Shown: positions 24,346 through 32,874, numbered from the stretch's first letter. The stretch is DNA of 40,694 nt from Clostridia bacterium (GCA_017443895.1 JAFSXU010000044.1:1-40694), one strand, 5' to 3'. Notes: a model not told the origin generated them from the sequence alone. A program made the numbers and translations.

Positions 24346-27300
24346 TCATATTAAAATCCATGTATCAAACCATTTTAAGAATGTATTTACATAATCGGGG
24401 TTAGTCGGCTTTCCCGAAAGCACGGGATAAAACATCACAAACAGTAAAATCACCAAGCCAACATATACGCCCGATACAATGTATACCGCTTTTTTGTTTT
24501 TCGCCTCGTCATACGCCATTTTTATGCTATAGCCTATCATCAGCACTATAAACGGCACCGTAGGGAAATAATGGTATATAAATGTAAGCCGTTCAACCCC
24601 AACCCAAGGCAGAAGCTGGGCAAGGTATGCAATACATAAAAATATAGCTGTTTTATTGCGCTTTGTTATCCCCTCTGTTACCATAAGGAAGAAGGCAGGA
24701 ATACCAAGCCACCATACAAACGGGTTGCCGAATGAGGAGATACCCTCCTTTAAGCCGTTTTCAAGTGTTCCCGAATAGTACCAAATAGGCCGTTTTATAA
24801 TTATCCATTCATACCACTTTGATGAGAACGGATGCGTTGAGCCAAGCACGGTTTTACCGTGATAGGTAAGCATGGAATCCTGATTGTCAATAATCGTCTT
24901 AAATCCGTATGCCCCGTCCGTCATAAGATACGGAATATACGATGCGATATAGATTAAAATAGGCACTATAACAAAGAATACCACACACCAGCCGACCGTT
25001 CTTAAAAAGCACGGATAAAATTTGTCGATAATATCCTTATGCTCCATTCCGTCAGTTATACCGTCGGGATTTTTAAGTGCATAAGCATATTCGCGGTATC
25101 TTCTAATCATAGTTATTGCAAATATAATGCCAAGTCCTGCGCCTGCATAAATCCCCGTCCATTTTGATGCAATTCCAAGCCCCATTGCAATACCACAAAA
25201 CGCAAGCGGTTTTAAGGTTTTTATAAGCGGTGTATCGTAAAAGCTAAGCTGAGTGTATTCGTACATAAACAGATACATCAGCATTATAAAGAAGGTGACA
25301 TACACATCTATTGTTGCAATCCTTGTCTGGGCAAAATGCATAAAATCAAATGTGAATATCAGGCATACAAGCAGGGCAAAAACCGAGTGTTTTGTAATTC
25401 GCTTTGCGAATATGAATATTATCGGGATCATGAATATTCCAAACAGTGTTCCCACTATTCGCCAGCCAAACGGAGTCATACCGAATACCATAATTCCAAA
25501 CGACATTAAAACCTTGCCAAGCGGTGGGTGTGTCCATTCATAAACGCTTAAATGATGTATAAACTCATATGCGGTCCGCGCATGGTATATCTCATCAAAG
25601 TATGTGCCGTTTTTAAATGTTGCACGCTCTGCCACCATATCCTGTTCATCAAACAATTCAGCATTTGTATACGATAACGGTGCTATCGTGTTATTATCCG
25701 TATCGGCAATTCCAAGCTCTTCTATATAGAGTGCATCGGAAATTGTGGATAAATAAATTTTTGATACGGTATTGTCAATTTGTATACTGTTCCAGCAAAA
25801 TACGGAGCCTTTTGTAATATCGCTCATGTATACAGGCTTATTTTCGCTGTTTATGGCAAGCACCGTAAGCGGTCTGTCCGAGGCGTTTAGCTCCCTTGCG
25901 CCGAGGAATACCTTTAAATCGGATATTTCATAATCCTTATCCAAAACCGCACCGGAAGATACAAGCGTTACGCCGTTTTTAGGTGCTTCTGACTCCTGCT
26001 CGTCAAATAATGCATCGGTGTTGTTTTTGCTTCTGTTTTGAGGTACAATGCTGTTTCCCGTGCCGTCAGTTACTCGTGCCTCATATATCGGCAAAGGCGA
26101 ATTTGTGGCGGTAATGGTTAAATATTTTATATCCGCGTTAATGTCCACGCTTATCCATGAATTTTTTGCGCCCGAAGATAAAAGCAGTGTATCACATAAA
26201 ACATCTGAGCTTTGTGAGTAGCCTATTGCAAGCTGTCTGTCCTTAGATAAATCATCACCAATATAAAGGCTTAGGGATTTTACAGTTTCGGTGTTTGCAA
26301 ATTCAAGCCTTGATGCGCTTTGTGTTAATTTTACCTCGCTCTGTGGAGCTTTTGTATCGCCCAAATTATATATTGCAACCGCACCGTATACCGCCATTAC
26401 GGCAATGATTGAAATTATATCAAACCGCACAAGAGGTATGGGCATTTTACTTCTTTGTATTTTTATCGGCTTTTTTGCCTTTTCCACTACCGCCTTTGTT
26501 TTTATAGGCGCTTTTTCTATGCTGTCATTGCAAAGCCTGTGAGATACAAAAAGCATATATATAAACGCAAGAATGTTTATAGCCGATAAAATTCTCACAT
26601 CTATGCTGAACGCATATTTATTTATATCCGTCTGATATATAAACAGCACCCATGCATAGCTTACAAACTGGACTATGCTTACTGCAATATATGAAAAATA
26701 CGCATGAATATCCCTTGTTTCAATAAAAGTTAAAAGCAGGAAAATCATCACAGGGAACGCATACCGCTCGTGCATTTTTATTGACAGTATATATGTTGAA
26801 AATGCAAGCAATGCACCCACAAAGTAGTATTTTGCAGGGGTTTTGCTCTTAAAGAACACATATGCACAGTATAGGACAATAAGAACAAGCATAATATATC
26901 CAAAAACCGTGCCAAATGTATTTAAACCATGCCAGTTAAGTCCGAAAAGTCCCCATATATTAAAGGCGTTTATTGTAAAATACTGATATTCCTCGCCTAT
27001 TGCTTTTGTGTATTGACCGATTACCTCAAAAAATCCAAACGGCAACGATACCAATACCATAAACAAAATTGCTAAAATACCTATGCCGAGGCTTTTTAAA
27101 AGCTCACGGCTTTTAAATTCGGGGTAAATGTATTGCTCGATTATTGCAAATATCAAGATAGGCGCATATATAAATGCCTGCGGTTTTAAAAGTATGCAGA
27201 TTGCAAACACAAAATATGAAAGCTCTGTTTTCTTGCTTGCAATAAGCCAAACCATAACCATAATTGCAAGGGTGTATACAGAATCGACCTGCCCCCAGAG

Positions 27301-27801
27301 CGCACTGTCGCAGATTACGGCAGGGTTAAAAAGGTATAGAGCGCCAAGCATTGCGCTTATGCCGTTTGAAAACTTTTTGTTTGCGATTTTATATATCAAA
27401 CACCCCGATATTAAATCACAGATTATTGCAGGTAGCTTTACAAGCAGGTAATAACCCTTGCCCGATATGTTAAATAAATGCTTTATCGCACCGATAACAT
27501 AGAGGATATACATATATCCGGGCGGATAATCGGTAAATCCCTCGACCTTGTAGAAATTGGGTATGCCGTTTTCAAATACGGAGCTTGCCCAAGCCGTAAA
27601 ACAGCTTATGTCCGTATCATGACCTTTGTATACAAATCCTAAAATTACACGGAGTATAAACCCTGCCATAACCAATAATATAAGGATAAAATTATCAGAT
27701 TGATGTATTTTGTTTTTTCCAAACTGCGGAAGCAGGTAGTATTCCCACGCCGAATACCCCAAAACCGCACATATAATACTTACCGTGATTATTCCAATCA
27801 T
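24346..27801 (-). CDS. Double GT-C glycosyltransferase (PMT-type C-terminal half)
   Basis: A 1151-residue membrane protein built of two polyprenyl-phosphate-sugar-dependent GT-C modules. Module 1 (about 1-430) has many helices and an acidic first loop 'GHDTDISCFTAWA' (D62, D64). After a linker and one helix (460-480) comes an extracytoplasmic beta-rich region (482-735) made of two related units, each ending L-F-D-E-Q (598-602 and 716-720). Module 2 starts with F735-D-E737 in 'GTYFDEIYHARTAYE' and 'THPPLGKVLMSFG', hallmarks of protein O-mannosyltransferases. It likely adds sugars to exported proteins or surface glycans. GGAGG upstream supports ATG 27801; a good promoter precedes it. It ends 12 bp before fumA. 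Confidence 0.88.
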   Translation of the reverse strand: MIGIITVSIICAVLGYSAWEYYLLPQFGKNKIHQSDNFILILLVMAGFILRVILGFVYKGHDTDISCFTAWASSVFENGIPNFYKVEGFTDYPPGYMYILYVIGAIKHLFNISGKGYYLLVKLPAIICDLISGCLIYKIANKKFSNGISAMLGALYLFNPAVICDSALWGQVDSVYTLAIMVMVWLIASKKTELSYFVFAICILLKPQAFIYAPILIFAIIEQYIYPEFKSRELLKSLGIGILAILFMVLVSLPFGFFEVIGQYTKAIGEEYQYFTINAFNIWGLFGLNWHGLNTFGTVFGYIMLVLIVLYCAYVFFKSKTPAKYYFVGALLAFSTYILSIKMHERYAFPVMIFLLLTFIETRDIHAYFSYIAVSIVQFVSYAWVLFIYQTDINKYAFSIDVRILSAINILAFIYMLFVSHRLCNDSIEKAPIKTKAVVEKAKKPIKIQRSKMPIPLVRFDIISIIAVMAVYGAVAIYNLGDTKAPQSEVKLTQSASRLEFANTETVKSLSLYIGDDLSKDRQLAIGYSQSSDVLCDTLLLSSGAKNSWISVDINADIKYLTITATNSPLPIYEARVTDGTGNSIVPQNRSKNNTDALFDEQESEAPKNGVTLVSSGAVLDKDYEISDLKVFLGARELNASDRPLTVLAINSENKPVYMSDITKGSVFCWNSIQIDNTVSKIYLSTISDALYIEELGIADTDNNTIAPLSYTNAELFDEQDMVAERATFKNGTYFDEIYHARTAYEFIHHLSVYEWTHPPLGKVLMSFGIMVFGMTPFGWRIVGTLFGIFMIPIIFIFAKRITKHSVFALLVCLIFTFDFMHFAQTRIATIDVYVTFFIMLMYLFMYEYTQLSFYDTPLIKTLKPLAFCGIAMGLGIASKWTGIYAGAGLGIIFAITMIRRYREYAYALKNPDGITDGMEHKDIIDKFYPCFLRTVGWCVVFFVIVPILIYIASYIPYLMTDGAYGFKTIIDNQDSMLTYHGKTVLGSTHPFSSKWYEWIIIKRPIWYYSGTLENGLKEGISSFGNPFVWWLGIPAFFLMVTEGITKRNKTAIFLCIAYLAQLLPWVGVERLTFIYHYFPTVPFIVLMIGYSIKMAYDEAKNKKAVYIVSGVYVGLVILLFVMFYPVLSGKPTNPDYVNTFLKWFDTWILI

Positions 27802-27836
27802 ATTTGCCTCCAAAGGTTTATCATTTCTAAAATATT

Positions 27837-27865
27837 ATTTTACTATATATTGCCCCTGTTTTCAA
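27837..27865 (-). promoter_or_regulatory. Sigma-A promoter of the double GT-C gene
   Basis: On the minus strand TTGAAA (27860-27865) and TAAAAT (27837-27842) are separated by 17 bp. The transcript would start about 30 nt before the ATG at 27801 and probably continues through fumA and the lipoprotein. Confidence 0.75.
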
Positions 27866-27890
27866 TATAAAAACGGCAAAAAATGTATAC

Positions 27891-27927
27891 AAAAAGAACT
27901 GTTCCAAAATTTTGGAACAGTCCTTTT
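27891..27927 (-). terminator. Terminator of the 400-aa secreted protein gene
   Basis: A perfect 24-bp palindrome ACTGTTCCAAAA/TTTTGGAACAGT is extended by an outer AAAAG/CTTTT pair and followed on the minus strand by TTTTTG. It lies 7 bp past the stop. Confidence 0.85.
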
Positions 27928-27933
27928 GAAATT

Positions 27934-29136
27934 TTAGCTTTCTTCCGGCAATATTACATAAATTTCTGTAATATCGTCATCTACCAATTTTACAAGCGCA
28001 TATACAATATCCGAATTGTCATTATATGAGTTATCGTCAACAACCCTGTCCCATGCGACAAAGTTTCTGTAATCGCCTGTATATGCAACCTTTGCAGAAG
28101 GTATAAACCTTGACGGCTGTACATCTGCTAAAGTACCCGATTTTACTTTGTTTTTGCTTGCACTTAAGTCACACACAACAACCGTTGTACCGTTTGTTAT
28201 CATATGAGCATATCCCTCATCAAGGTCTGATGCAAAATATCCGTTTGCCTCATCGCCCGTCATAAAGAACAACGCTCCGTTGCCCTTTTTGATTACAGGA
28301 GCAAGCTTAAATACTGCCTTATCGTACACATCGTTTACATCGCCTGTATATTGCTGTATTGCCTCCTGCTTGCCGTCTTTATAGCTTGTACCTGATATAA
28401 CATCAGCACTTGCCATTGCAGGGTTGGTAATGGCTGTTACAGTCTGTGTACCTGTAAGCTCTGCGCCAAATATTGCTCTTTGAATACTCTTTGAGTCAGT
28501 ATAATCTATTGCATTTAAAACATCAATCCTGTCTATATAGCCATTGCTGTTTAGTGTGTAGTAAAACGGCGTTCCTTCCTTCAATATCGCAGACGGATCG
28601 GCCTTAAATACAGAGTTATCAATACAGAGCGTAATTTTTCCGTTCTCATCAGTGCCATCGCCTGCGGTATAAGCATTTACCGTAACCAATTCCTTGCCGT
28701 CAACAGCCGATACCGACAATCCACCCGATACAACCGCCATTTTTGACCGTGTTGTAATTTGTTCGTGTGCGTCGGGGACAATCAGGGCAGACTCCGTAAC
28801 AGACGAGAGCGGTATACCGCTTTGAAGGGAGTTCCATACAAAAATCTTTTGCTTAATGCCACTTTCTAAATCCCAAAGCTCCACCTGTGCCCTGCCGTTT
28901 TCATCATATGTAACATTATAAGTTGTTACTTCTGACATTTTGCCTGCCTCATCATATGTTGCCTGTACCAACACCGATGATTTTACAGTGCTGTTATTAG
29001 CCTGAAGTATCGCCTTAGAGTCTTTGTATGTGATACTTACATCATTGTTTGCGGCATTTACAGATACGCACATTATGGCAAATAAAGCTGTAAGCATAAC
29101 TGCAAATATGAGTGCTGTTTTAAACTGTTTTTTCAC
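27934..29136 (-). CDS. Secreted protein of unknown function, 400 aa
   Basis: An exported protein with signal peptide KKQFKTALIFAVMLTALFA, cleavage likely after VNA near residue 28. The start is GTG 29136: GGGAGGGA lies six bases upstream, and the earlier ATG at 29166 lies upstream of the predicted transcript start. The N-terminal 80 mature residues ('SVLVQATYDEAGKMSEV' ending 'KIFVWNSLQSGIPL') resemble a small beta-sandwich that recurs in clostridial secreted enzymes, ending with F-x-W-[DN]-S-L. The remaining 290 residues are beta-rich, with no catalytic motif, SLH or sorting signal I recognise. It has its own promoter and terminator, so it is a single-gene unit. Function is not assigned. Confidence 0.75.
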   Translation of the reverse strand: MKKQFKTALIFAVMLTALFAIMCVSVNAANNDVSITYKDSKAILQANNSTVKSSVLVQATYDEAGKMSEVTTYNVTYDENGRAQVELWDLESGIKQKIFVWNSLQSGIPLSSVTESALIVPDAHEQITTRSKMAVVSGGLSVSAVDGKELVTVNAYTAGDGTDENGKITLCIDNSVFKADPSAILKEGTPFYYTLNSNGYIDRIDVLNAIDYTDSKSIQRAIFGAELTGTQTVTAITNPAMASADVISGTSYKDGKQEAIQQYTGDVNDVYDKAVFKLAPVIKKGNGALFFMTGDEANGYFASDLDEGYAHMITNGTTVVVCDLSASKNKVKSGTLADVQPSRFIPSAKVAYTGDYRNFVAWDRVVDDNSYNDNSDIVYALVKLVDDDITEIYVILPEES

Positions 29137-29168
29137 GAAAATCCCTCCCATACTCTTATTATACAATA

Positions 29169-29197
29169 ATTATATCACAGTAGTATACATTGTTCAA
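29169..29197 (-). promoter_or_regulatory. Extended -10 promoter of the 400-aa secreted protein
   Basis: On the minus strand TTGAAC (29192-29197) and TATAAT (29169-29174) are 17 bp apart, with a TGA extension directly before the -10. The transcript start near 29162 lies about 25 nt before the GTG start and helps to fix that start codon. Confidence 0.8.
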
Positions 29198-29312
29198 GTA
29201 GTTTTTAAGCTTTTGCAATATATTTTTAATTTAATATTTAATTGCAATATTGCTTGTATCTTTAATTAAAAAATATGGTTAAAATTATATTAACAGACAG
29301 GAGGAATTTTTC

Positions 29313-29477
29313 ATGGATTTTATAATAAAAAAGCCCAAAAGCTCTAACCGAACCATCAGAATGCCTGATGACCTTATAGAAAAGTTGGGAAAAATCGCAA
29401 CGGCACAGGGCATTTCGTTTAATCAGCTTGTGGTGCAGTGCTGTGAGTTTGCTTTGGAGAATTTAAAGGAAAAATAA
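29313..29477 (+). CDS. Small ribbon-helix-helix-like protein, 54 aa
   Basis: A 54-residue protein starting MDFIIKKPKSSNRTIRMPDD. The pattern is that of Arc/CopG-type DNA-binding proteins: a beta strand 'NRTIRMPDDL', helix 1 'IEKLGKIATAQGI', a turn, and helix 2 'SFNQLVVQCCEFALENL'. ACAGGAGGAA lies nine bases upstream of the ATG and a perfect terminator follows, which together make it a convincing short gene. It is cytoplasmic. The likely role is a dimeric transcriptional regulator; the target is not evident. It ends about 105 bp before leuA, which has its own promoter, so it is not in the leuA transcript. No toxin gene is adjacent. Confidence 0.8.
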   Translation: MDFIIKKPKSSNRTIRMPDDLIEKLGKIATAQGISFNQLVVQCCEFALENLKEK

Positions 29478-29486
29478 AATGCTTTT

Positions 29487-29514
29487 ACCGAGGGCAAAAG
29501 TCCTCGGTTTTTTG
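29487..29514 (+). terminator. Terminator of the small RHH gene
   Basis: A 7-bp stem ACCGAGG with CCTCGGT and loop GCAAAAGT is followed by TTTTT, starting 9 bp past the stop. Confidence 0.85.
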
Positions 29515-29524
29515 CGTTAAATCG

Positions 29525-29553
29525 TTGACAATACCTCTGTTTTATTGTACAAT
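29525..29553 (+). promoter_or_regulatory. Sigma-A promoter of leuA
   Basis: TTGACA and TACAAT are separated by 17 bp. The transcript would start about 25 nt before the leuA ATG, which leaves no space for a T-box or leader-peptide attenuator. Confidence 0.85.
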
Positions 29554-29583
29554 GGAATTTGATATGAGTTTAGGAGGATTTTC

Positions 29584-31233
29584 ATGAACTATACAAAATA
29601 CAGAAAAATGTATCATCCGGTACCCCTTAAAAACAGGGAATGGCCGGACAAGGAGATCACACATGCTCCGATCTGGTGCAGTGTTGATTTAAGAGACGGA
29701 AACCAGGCTCTCTATTCACCTATGACTATTGACGAGAAATTAGAATTTTTTGGGTTCCTTGTAGACTTGGGATTTAAGGAAATTGAAGTGGGATTTCCTG
29801 CCGCATCACACACGGAGTTTGATTTTGTGCGCCGTTTAATAGACGAGGACAGAATCCCCGACGATGTTACTATCCAGGTGCTTACCCAGGCAAGGGAGCA
29901 TATAATAAAAAAGACAATCGAGTCGTTAAAGGGTGCAAAAAATGCGATTGTGCATTTATATAACTCTACATCTACCCTACAGCGTGATGTTGTGTTCCAC
30001 AAAAATAAAGAAGAGATAAAACAGCTTGCCGTTGACGGCGCAAAGCTGGTTACAAGCCTTGTAGATAACAGCTTGGACGGGAATATCAGATATGAATATT
30101 CACCCGAGAGCTTTACCTGTACCGAGCCTGAATATGCGGTTGAAATAACGAATGCGGTTTTAGAGGTTTTAAAACCAACGCCTGAGAGGAAGGTTATTGT
30201 AAATCTGCCTTCAACCATTGAGGTTGCAACAGCGAATGTATACGCAGATCAGATTGAGTATATGTGCAAGAACTTAAATAACCGTGAAAACATCATTATT
30301 TCGCTCCATGCGCATAACGACCGCGGCACAGGTGTCGGCTCAACGGAGCTTGCGCTTTTGGCAGGTGCGGACAGAGTTGAGGGTACGCTTTTAGGTAACG
30401 GCGAGAGAACAGGTAATACCGATATTATAACGGTTGCGCTTAATATGTTCTGCCAGGGAATTGATCCATGTCTTAACTTAGAGCATATTGACGAGGTTGT
30501 TGCGGTATTTGAAAAGTATAATAAAATACCCGTAAACCCACGCCACCCGTACGCAGGCGAAATGGCGTATGTTGCCTTTTCAGGCTCACACCAGGACGCA
30601 ATCAAAAAATCCATTGACGCATCACATGATACAAGCGTGTGGGCAAACCCGTACCTTACGATTGACCCGTCGGATATAGGCAGAAAGTATGAGCCGATAC
30701 TTATTAACAGCCAGTCAGGTAAGGGCGGAGTAAGCTACATACTCGAATCCAAATACGGATACATTCTCCCAAAGCCAATGCTTGTTGAGTTTGCAAAAAT
30801 TATAAATGATTTATCGGACGAGAAGCAGACCGTGCTAACAAACCATGAAATACATGTAGCGTTCAAGGAAAGATATGTTGATTTATCGGAGCCTATCAAG
30901 CTTGAATTTTATAATTCAAGCAATGATTCGTCAAAGACAACCATATCCGCAACGATTGAGTTAAACGGCAGGATTTCAAAGGTTGAAGGAAGCGGAAACG
31001 GACCTCTTGACGCGCTGTGTAAGGGGCTTAGGAAAACACTTGATATGCCGATTGAAATATGCGAGTATACAGAGCATGCCCGTTCTCGCTCATCGGAGTC
31101 TTTGGCTTGCTCATACATTGCTGTAAAAGGCGATAGCGATACGCTTTACTGGGGCGTAGGCGTTGATGCAAATATCAATACATCATCAATAAATGCGCTT
31201 ATAAGTGCGGTAAACAGAATGTTAATGGACTGA
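29584..31233 (+). CDS. leuA: 2-isopropylmalate synthase
   Basis: A 549-residue enzyme condensing acetyl-CoA with 2-oxoisovalerate, the first committed step of leucine synthesis. It belongs to the longer, fungal-like LeuA2 type with the N-terminus 'NYTKYRKMYHPVPLKNREWP'. The TIM-barrel active site is complete: D35-L-R37-D38-G-N-Q ('CSVDLRDGNQALYSP') and the metal-binding H242-A-H244-N-D246 ('SLHAHNDRGTGVGSTELA'). The C-terminal leucine-sensing domain (about 430-545) is present with 'GSGNGPLDALCKGLRK'. The start has TAGGAGGA nine bases upstream. It is a single-gene unit with its own promoter and terminator; the other leucine genes are not in the window, so it may be unlinked from leuBCD. Confidence 0.96.
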   Translation: MNYTKYRKMYHPVPLKNREWPDKEITHAPIWCSVDLRDGNQALYSPMTIDEKLEFFGFLVDLGFKEIEVGFPAASHTEFDFVRRLIDEDRIPDDVTIQVLTQAREHIIKKTIESLKGAKNAIVHLYNSTSTLQRDVVFHKNKEEIKQLAVDGAKLVTSLVDNSLDGNIRYEYSPESFTCTEPEYAVEITNAVLEVLKPTPERKVIVNLPSTIEVATANVYADQIEYMCKNLNNRENIIISLHAHNDRGTGVGSTELALLAGADRVEGTLLGNGERTGNTDIITVALNMFCQGIDPCLNLEHIDEVVAVFEKYNKIPVNPRHPYAGEMAYVAFSGSHQDAIKKSIDASHDTSVWANPYLTIDPSDIGRKYEPILINSQSGKGGVSYILESKYGYILPKPMLVEFAKIINDLSDEKQTVLTNHEIHVAFKERYVDLSEPIKLEFYNSSNDSSKTTISATIELNGRISKVEGSGNGPLDALCKGLRKTLDMPIEICEYTEHARSRSSESLACSYIAVKGDSDTLYWGVGVDANINTSSINALISAVNRMLMD

Positions 31234-31244
31234 ATTTATAGTTT

Positions 31245-31283
31245 AAAATGTGGCTGCTGCGTTTGCAATAGCCACATTTTTTT
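31245..31283 (+). terminator. Terminator of leuA
   Basis: An 11-bp stem AAAATGTGGCT with AGCCACATTTT is followed by TTT, 12 bp after the leuA stop. Confidence 0.88.
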
Positions 31284-31313
31284 GCAAATAGAACATATTT
31301 GTTCTAAAAATGG

Positions 31314-31341
31314 TTGACATTTTGAATTTTTAGAGTATAAT
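31314..31341 (+). promoter_or_regulatory. Promoter of tRNA-Pro
   Basis: TTGACA and TATAAT, both consensus, are separated by 16 bp and lie just upstream of the tRNA. A 7-bp inverted repeat TAGAACA-TATT-TGTTCTA (31289-31306) directly precedes the -35 box. Confidence 0.8.
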
Positions 31342-31356
31342 AGATAAGTGAGTTAT

Positions 31357-31432
<76 letters not shown>

Positions 31433-31433
<1 letters not shown>

Positions 31434-31467
31434 AAAAAAACGACTTGTTTTCACAAGTCGTTTTTTT
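31433..31467 (+). terminator. Terminator of tRNA-Pro
   Basis: An 8-bp stem CGACTTGT with ACAAGTCG and loop TTTC is flanked by A8 and T7, directly after the tRNA 3' end. Confidence 0.9.
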
Positions 31468-31702
31468 AGCTAAATTCGCCTAATGGCGAGCTAAATTGAG
31501 CAAGCTCAGCTAAATTGCCTAACGGCAGCTAAATGTGCTTCGCACGCTAAATATGGCGAATTTAATTTCGCTTAAAACCGTAGGTTTTAAATTTAGCATT
31601 TGCAGAGCAAATATTTCACTTTGCACGCCAGTGCAAAATTTAGCTATAAAACTATTCAACCATGAAACTCAATAAAAAAGCAAGTCGTTTTTTTAGCTAA
31701 AT
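31454..31702. repeat. GCTAAAT/hairpin array flanked by 22-bp direct repeats
   Basis: Five direct GCTAAAT units start at 31469, 31490, 31509, 31528 and 31546, spaced 18-21 bp. Each spacer is a different short self-complementary hairpin (TCGCC-TAAT-GGCGA, TGAGC-AA-GCTCA, TGCC-TAAC-GGCA, GTGC-TTC-GCAC). More hairpins and two inverted ATTTAGC units (31591, 31638) follow. A 22-bp repeat, CAAGTCG-T7-AGCTAAAT, made of the terminator's right arm plus one unit, bounds the block at 31454-31475 and 31681-31702. There is no ORF. Confidence 0.8.
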
Positions 31703-31735
31703 CCGTCTTTACAAATGGAATAACCACATTCCCTA

Positions 31736-32275
31736 TCACAAGCACTCCTCAATCTTTGCCTTTAAATTTTTCATATCGGTTGGCTCAAAGCGTTCAACGA
31801 TATTTCCCTCTCTGTCAATCAAAAACTTTGTAAAATTCCACTTGATATTTCCGTTATTCTTATAATCCTTGTCCATCTTCTTTACAACACCTGATAACAA
31901 TGCCGACATCGGTGATATGCCAAAGCCCTCAAACTTTGTATTTTCCGTAAGATACTTATACAGCTCAATTGCATTTTCACCGTTTACATCAATCTTTGCA
32001 AACTGCGGGAATGTAATTCCAAATCTGCCCGTACAGAATGTGTGTATCTCCTCATTGTCCCCCGGTGCCTGGTTTCCGAACTGGTTGCATGGGAAATCAA
32101 GAATTTCAAGTCCCTTGTCCTTAAACTCTGTATATAGCTCCTGAAGCTCGGTATACTGAGGTGTAAATCCACAGCCTGTAGCTGTGTTTACAATCAGCAA
32201 CACCTTTCCCTTATAATCTGATAACGAAACTTCATGTCCGTCTTGTGCCGTAACTTTAAAATCATAAATACTCAT
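31736..32275 (-). CDS. Glutathione peroxidase-family thiol peroxidase
   Basis: A 179-residue cytosolic peroxidase that reduces H2O2 or organic hydroperoxides. The catalytic residues are C35 ('NTATGCGFTPQY'), Q69 in 'DFPCNQFGNQAPG', and W146-N147 in 'IKWNFTKFLID'. The active site uses cysteine (TGT codon), not selenocysteine. Bacterial Cys-type members usually depend on thioredoxin rather than glutathione, so the family name should not be taken as the electron donor. GGAGG upstream supports ATG 32275, and a promoter lies at 32309-32337. It is a single gene; its 3' end faces the hairpin array. Confidence 0.95.
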   Translation of the reverse strand: MSIYDFKVTAQDGHEVSLSDYKGKVLLIVNTATGCGFTPQYTELQELYTEFKDKGLEILDFPCNQFGNQAPGDNEEIHTFCTGRFGITFPQFAKIDVNGENAIELYKYLTENTKFEGFGISPMSALLSGVVKKMDKDYKNNGNIKWNFTKFLIDREGNIVERFEPTDMKNLKAKIEECL

Positions 32276-32308
32276 AACTTACCTCCTGTTATTTTTTCTC
32301 TATACATT

Positions 32309-32337
32309 ATTTTATATTTTATTTCCCACTAAGTCAA
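32309..32337 (-). promoter_or_regulatory. Promoter of the glutathione peroxidase gene
   Basis: On the minus strand TTGACT (32332-32337) and TAAAAT (32309-32314) are separated by 17 bp, about 30 bp before the ATG. No PerR-like inverted repeat is evident. Confidence 0.75.
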
Positions 32338-32874
32338 TAAGATATTAAATAATATTTTTAATATCCTGTTGCTATATATATAGGAAGAAACTCCGTTAAT
32401 TTATATTTTGCACAAAATCCGTGTCTTTTAAAACTGCTTTTGTTAATATTGCCCATAGGCACTTTTTAGTCACTTCCTGATGTGTTACCCGAAGTTTACA
32501 TATTTCCCGAAATTTTCATTTATGTCAACTGTTTTTTCAAAAAATCATCAAAATTTGTTGCAAATTTTATGAAATTATTAAAACGCTTAAAAGATTTGTT
32601 ACATTTTTTAATCTACCTGTAATATTTTCTTAATATTTTTTGTGCAACTTTCAACTAATTCTCCCATATCTTGATTATTTTTTGTAAGCTTTAAACCACA
32701 TATTGTAGTCGTAAACTTTTTTATGTAAATCGTTTTTGGTAAAATATGTAAATTTTTTGCCAATTTTTTCGTAATATTTCAGTATTTTTTCGCTAATATT
32801 ACACGAATATTTCAAGTTTTTTAAAAAATATTGAAAAAAGTTTTAATTATTTTAAAATTTAATGTTTCAAAAAC
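32338..32874. other. AT-rich intergenic stretch with phased T tracts
   Basis: About 540 bp without a credible ORF, terminator or RNA gene. Runs of five or six T recur from about 32679 on, several at near multiples of the helical repeat (for example starts near 32732, 32753, 32764 and 32784), just upstream of the promoter at 32875. This suggests intrinsically curved DNA or UP-element-like sequence feeding the promoter of the surface hydrolase. Confidence 0.45.

Noticed and set aside
29554-29583. T-box or leader-peptide control of leuA
   Set aside because: The promoter is about 25 nt from the start codon, leaving no room for either.
31289-31306. LexA-box-like inverted repeat GAACATATTTGTTC before the tRNA-Pro promoter
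   Set aside because: The Firmicutes LexA box needs four bases between GAAC and GTTC; here there are six, so I keep it only as an unexplained palindrome.
31469-31644. CRISPR-like regular array after tRNA-Pro
   Set aside because: Repeat units are only 7 bp, the spacers are self-complementary hairpins and no cas genes are present.
32168-32175. Selenocysteine in the glutathione peroxidase active site
   Set aside because: The codon at residue 35 is TGT (Cys), with no in-frame TGA.
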